Source: Acidobacteriota bacterium (GTDB lineage: Bacteria > Acidobacteriota > Blastocatellia > Pyrinomonadales > Pyrinomonadaceae). Taken from it: DNA of 7,730 bases. Made by a program: the position numbers and the translations under genes. The notes under the pieces were generated by a model. The model ran no database searches, was not told the DNA's origin, and worked only from the letters and a program-made list of their open reading frames with translations. Position 1 is the stretch's first letter; the number at the start of each line of letters is the position of its first letter. This document shows positions 5,874-7,730 of this stretch, piece after piece. The stretch covers positions 1 through 7,730 of the forward strand of contig JAIVJP010000074.1 in the NCBI GenBank assembly GCA_020199975.1, written 5' to 3'.

Positions 5874-7505
5874 ATGAGCCGCACTCCTAAATTTACTCGC
5901 CAACTTCTTGTCAACTGCGCTTTAGGTGTTTTGCTCGGCGCTGTCTCAGTAGTGAGCTTAAGGTCGCTATACACCGGTAGGGCGCTTTCGGAGACAGCTA
6001 ACAACCAGTCCAATTCGCCAGCCTCGTCCAGGGTTTTCAAAGCAACCCCGGATTCAAAGCAATCCCTAGCGTCGCTCTCTCAGTCTATTGATTCCGCCAT
6101 TGACCAGAGTGAACTTGCTTCGGCCCGTTGGGGCGTTTCCGTTATTTCGCTCACCAGTGGGAGAGAGGTTTACGGACGGAACGCCAGCCAGCTTTTTATC
6201 CCCGCTTCCAATATGAAGATCTATACGACCGGCGTCGCCCTGGATCTACTAGGCGCCGGCTATCGCTGGCGAACCTCGGCCTACGCCCAGACTCAACCCG
6301 ATGCGACCGGAACAATCAGCGGTGACCTCATACTCTACGGACGCGGAGCGCCTGACCTCGTCGCGCAAGCAAAAACGACCAGCAGCGATGGCTCGTTGGC
6401 CAGGCTCGCCGATGATCTTTACCAGCGCGGCATCCGTCAGGTCAGGGGAAATGTGATCGGGGATGAAAGCTACTTTCGAGGTGAGTCTTTGGGGGACGGC
6501 TGGCCCTGGACCGATCTGCAATGGTATTTCGGTGCTGGAGCAAGCGCTCTATCTGTCAACGATAACGAGATCGGGCTCAGCATCCTACCACCCGCAAAAA
6601 CTGTGGCCACGCCACAAGTGAATGTGAACGGCGCGGACAACTACGTTTCTATCCAAAACAGATTGACCGTCGTAAAGCGTGGAGAGCGAATGACGATTGG
6701 AATAAATCGCGGCCTTTCGGATAACAATATTCGGGTTTGGGGAGAGTTTCCACTCGGTGGCAGAGGGTTCGGCGCTCGGCTTTCTGTCCACAATCCCTCG
6801 CTCTGGGCTGCGAGACTTTTTCTCAAGGCTCTGCAGGACCGAGGCATCAAGGTTCAAGGAACGGCGCAAACGCGTGATGCCCGCGTGCCTCCGAATGAGC
6901 GGTTCGATTCCTCAGCTTCTACCGAGTTGGCCTTCGTTTCCAGTAAACCGCTTAGTGAAATCGTGAAGGACACAAACAAAGCCAGCATTAACCTGTATGC
7001 GGAACTACTTCTCCGCACGCTCGGGAGAGAGCATCGCAACTTGGTCTTGACAAGGGAGCCCGATGGAAGAGAACGAGGGGACGACGAAGCGGGTTTGGAA
7101 GTGATTCGTCTTTGGCTGTCGCGGGCAGGGATTTCGACAGACGGCATGGCCTTCCACGACGGCTCGGGCCTGTCGCGACTTAACCTGGTCACGCCCGAAT
7201 CAATTTCCAGGCTGCTGGTTTCGCTTTCCAAAACCGCCGCCGGCCCGGTTTTTCGCGCGTCGCTGCCTATTTCGGGCCGAGATGGCATGCTGGGCGGCCG
7301 GCTGGGAAAGGTCGGGGACCGGGTCGTGGCCAAGACGGGATCGCTTACCTACACCGCGTCGCTATCAGGATATGTGACCGCTGCGGGCGGTGAAGTCCTG
7401 GCATTTTCCATCCTGTGTAATGACCAAACGGCCCGTGCCAGCACTATCCGCGTGATCGACGAGATCGTGTCAATTCTAGCCGCAGACCCTGCTATTAAAG
7501 GTTGA
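5874..7505 (+). CDS. dacB: D-alanyl-D-alanine carboxypeptidase/endopeptidase, PBP4 (peptidase S13) family
   Basis: This is a class C, low-molecular-weight penicillin-binding protein of 543 residues that trims D-Ala from, or cleaves cross-links in, periplasmic peptidoglycan. Residues 1-10 are basic, and 11-31 form a hydrophobic signal peptide or signal anchor. A Ser/Gln-rich linker follows to about residue 65, and the S13 domain runs from about 68 to the end. The three penicillin-binding motifs are complete: SNMK at 112-115 (Ser nucleophile), SIN at 371-373 within KASINLYAELLLR, and KTG at 487-489 within AKTGSLTY. Other family marks are GDLILYGRGAPDL (150-162), FHDGSGLSRLNLVTPE (427-442) and the PISGRDGMLGGRL stretch (465-477). 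No Cys forms a lipobox, so it is not a lipoprotein. It is somewhat longer than E. coli DacB because of the N-terminal linker. The gap of 88 bases from the glycosyltransferase gene holds no clear promoter. Read-through transcription is plausible. Confidence 0.95.
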   Translation: MSRTPKFTRQLLVNCALGVLLGAVSVVSLRSLYTGRALSETANNQSNSPASSRVFKATPDSKQSLASLSQSIDSAIDQSELASARWGVSVISLTSGREVYGRNASQLFIPASNMKIYTTGVALDLLGAGYRWRTSAYAQTQPDATGTISGDLILYGRGAPDLVAQAKTTSSDGSLARLADDLYQRGIRQVRGNVIGDESYFRGESLGDGWPWTDLQWYFGAGASALSVNDNEIGLSILPPAKTVATPQVNVNGADNYVSIQNRLTVVKRGERMTIGINRGLSDNNIRVWGEFPLGGRGFGARLSVHNPSLWAARLFLKALQDRGIKVQGTAQTRDARVPPNERFDSSASTELAFVSSKPLSEIVKDTNKASINLYAELLLRTLGREHRNLVLTREPDGRERGDDEAGLEVIRLWLSRAGISTDGMAFHDGSGLSRLNLVTPESISRLLVSLSKTAAGPVFRASLPISGRDGMLGGRLGKVGDRVVAKTGSLTYTASLSGYVTAAGGEVLAFSILCNDQTARASTIRVIDEIVSILAADPAIKG

Positions 7506-7517
7506 AGCCTCAGTTTT

Positions 7518-7555
7518 CCCTATTCCCACGGGCTTTACCCCTACCCTTTTTACCC
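7518..7555 (-). other. G-tract cluster on the - strand at the convergent gene junction
   Basis: Five runs of three or more G on the - strand (C runs on + at 7518-7520, 7525-7527, 7538-7541, 7544-7546 and 7553-7555) lie between the dacB stop and the end of the M20 gene, overlapping its stop codon. Connecting loops are 4, 10, 2 and 6 bases. One loop exceeds the usual seven-base limit, so a G-quadruplex is possible but not canonical. No clear intrinsic-terminator hairpin with a T run is seen on either strand. Confidence 0.3.
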
Positions 7556-7730
7556 TGTCTTAACTTTCACCATCCCCAGTATTACAAGCAGTGCCCGCTT
7601 CAAGCCGGCTTCGCGGTCGCTGGGGTCATACCATTCATCAATGGTGTGGGAATTTCCTGACATGCCTCCCCCGCCGAGCGTGATTGCTGGAACGCCCAAA
7701 GAAATAGGCACGTTCGAATCGGTCGACGCC
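7550..7730 (-). CDS. M20-family metallopeptidase, C-terminal end (partial)
   Basis: Read on the - strand from the right window edge, the frame gives 59 residues and then a TAA (7550-7552). It starts ASTDSNVPISLGVPAITLGG (read from 7729), continues through GGGMSGNSHTIDEWYD, and ends in a helix. This is the classic ending of M20 peptidases (tripeptide aminopeptidase/PepT-like and carboxypeptidase-like dizinc enzymes). The STDSN-x-P-x-S-x-G-x-P segment and the late NSH, whose His is a metal ligand, are typical of the family. The 5' part lies outside the window, so the substrate and subfamily cannot be told. The gene converges on dacB with 44 bases between the stops and is outside the + strand cluster. 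Confidence 0.85.
   Translation of the reverse strand, partial: ASTDSNVPISLGVPAITLGGGGMSGNSHTIDEWYDPSDREAGLKRALLVILGMVKVKTG

Noticed and set aside
6854..7333. - strand open frame of 159 codons inside dacB
   Set aside because: The Ser/Arg-rich composition is typical of an antisense shadow, and it covers conserved PBP4 motifs on the other strand.

Overview
The window looks like chromosomal housekeeping DNA from a Gram-negative bacterium of moderate GC content. Genes on the + strand are packed tightly, TTG start codons are used more than once, and one gene encodes an LPS-type (GT9) heptosyltransferase. The gene mix and codon choice would suit Acidobacteriota or a similar soil lineage. That placement is a guess from general impression, not a result. 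I see no phage, transposon, CRISPR, defence or biosynthetic cluster genes, and no tRNA or rRNA.

Layout. Bases 1-213 may hold the C-terminal end of an upstream protein that I do not recognise. A good extended -10 element (309-317) precedes a run of + strand genes: a CNNM/CorC-type membrane transporter-like protein (368-1816), enolase (eno, 1813-3147, ATGA overlap with the gene before), a doubtful 54-codon ORF (3144-3308), and 2,3-bisphosphoglycerate-independent phosphoglycerate mutase (gpmI, 3316-4729). gpmI is broken in the middle. Next come a GT9 glycosyltransferase (4757-5785) and a D-Ala-D-Ala carboxypeptidase of the PBP4/DacB family (5874-7505). A convergent M20-family metallopeptidase, of which only the last 59 codons are present, runs in from the right edge (7550-7730, - strand).

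Functional reading. GpmI and Eno catalyse consecutive steps of lower glycolysis (3-phosphoglycerate to 2-phosphoglycerate to phosphoenolpyruvate), so their adjacency makes sense. The CorC-like protein, the heptosyltransferase and DacB all act at or build the cell envelope.

The most notable observation is the gpmI lesion. The reading frame changes at about 4195-4202, and roughly 40-45 conserved residues, including the family's active-site Lys segment, are missing there while both flanks look intact. This is either a real recent deletion or a sequencing/assembly error. I found nothing in the window that I would call a new biological system. The remaining findings are modest.
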